A DNA stretch of 42,862 nucleotides, from NCBI GenBank assembly GCA_037176905.1, contig JBBBWG010028356.1:5240-48101 (forward strand), given 5' to 3'. Both the position numbers and the translations under genes were made by a program. This document shows positions 42,446 through 42,862 of the stretch, one piece after another. Position 1 is the stretch's first letter. Each line of letters starts with the position of its first letter. Under the pieces are notes generated by a model that searched no databases, had not been told where the DNA came from, and worked only from the letters and a program-made list of their open reading frames with translations. Source of the DNA: Azolla pinnata (lineage: Eukaryota; Streptophyta; Polypodiopsida; Salviniales; Salviniaceae).

Positions 42446-42862
42446 AGCAAGCAAGCAAGCAAGCAAGCAATGCTGAATAAGATCCTGCAAAACCCTAGGG
42501 GCTCTTGGCCGAATCGGGGATCGGTGCAATGCTGAACAAGACCTTGCTTACTTAACCCTAGAAGCTCTCGGATTCGAATCCGATCGCGGCTGACTAACAA
42601 ACAATGCGATGCTGAGCAAAGATCTTTGCGAAAACCCTTGTTCGAATCCCGATCGATTGGGAGGTCTTGCAAAAAACCCTTGTTCGAATGCGATCGATCG
42701 GGGTGACTAATGACAGCAAGCAAAGCAAGCGAATATGCTGAACAAGAGAGCTTGCCAAACCCCTAGTTCGAATCCAATCGACAAGCAAGCAAGCAATCAA
42801 ATCAAGCAAGCAAGCAATGCTGAAACAGGATCTTGCAAATGCGATTCGATCGGGGAGCGCCA
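42446..42862. repeat. Degenerate tandem repeat with GCAAGCAAGC and GTTCGAATCC words
   Basis: Five or so diverged units each begin with (AAGC)n and ATGCTGAACAAGA. They continue with CTTGCAAAACCCTAG and end in TTCGAATCCGATCG. Unit starts lie near 42467, 42525, 42610, 42735 and 42817. The array runs off the right edge of the window. Spacing varies from about 58 to 125 bp. Confidence 0.8.

Overview
This window looks like nuclear DNA of a land plant. The genes are intron-rich with GT-AG borders. They belong to families that are plant-specific or have plant-type architecture: a ROP GTPase ending in a CaaL box, an armadillo-repeat kinesin, sucrose-phosphate phosphatase, a CHR11/17-type ISWI ATPase, and a TPR protein with a thylakoid-lumen style presequence. 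Plant-type telomere heptamers (TTTAGGG/CCCTAAA) occur at several places. I cannot name the species. There is one assembly gap of 100 N (10900-10999).

Layout from left to right. 8-43 (-): probable first coding exon of a gene running off the left edge. 320-1260: complex CATG-rich minisatellite. 2371-9797 (-): complete ISWI chromatin remodeler, 24 coding exons, 1059 aa, plus a leader intron. 9800-12200: leader, GAA/CTT tract, N gap, and a stretch with no convincing gene. 12217-15300 (-): centrin-like calcium-binding protein, 7 coding exons, 156 aa. 16719-19724 (+): TPR protein with predicted Tat-type lumen targeting, 6 exons, 337 aa, divergent from the centrin. 21242-24840 (+): sucrose-phosphate phosphatase, 8 exons, 425 aa. 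24841-30360: gene-poor block with a 28-30 bp minisatellite, a satellite carrying telomere-like blocks, and a (CCCTAA)n array. 30561-38124 (+): armadillo-repeat kinesin, 18 coding exons, 816 aa, with a 54-aa upstream ORF. 39275-41803 (-): ROP GTPase, 7 exons, 200 aa, tail-to-tail with the kinesin. 41850-42862: CTT tracts, a local duplication, and a degenerate repeat with tRNA T-arm-like words.

The exon models were built by hand. Splice phases were checked at every junction and each gene closes into one uninterrupted frame of the expected family length. The six main genes are housekeeping or cell-morphogenesis genes and do not form a pathway. The one functional pairing worth noting is ROP next to the ARK kinesin, since both act in plant tip growth. 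I found no clearly new biological system. The most unusual parts are the telomere-like/satellite island at 28-29.5 kb and several minisatellites sitting in leaders and introns.
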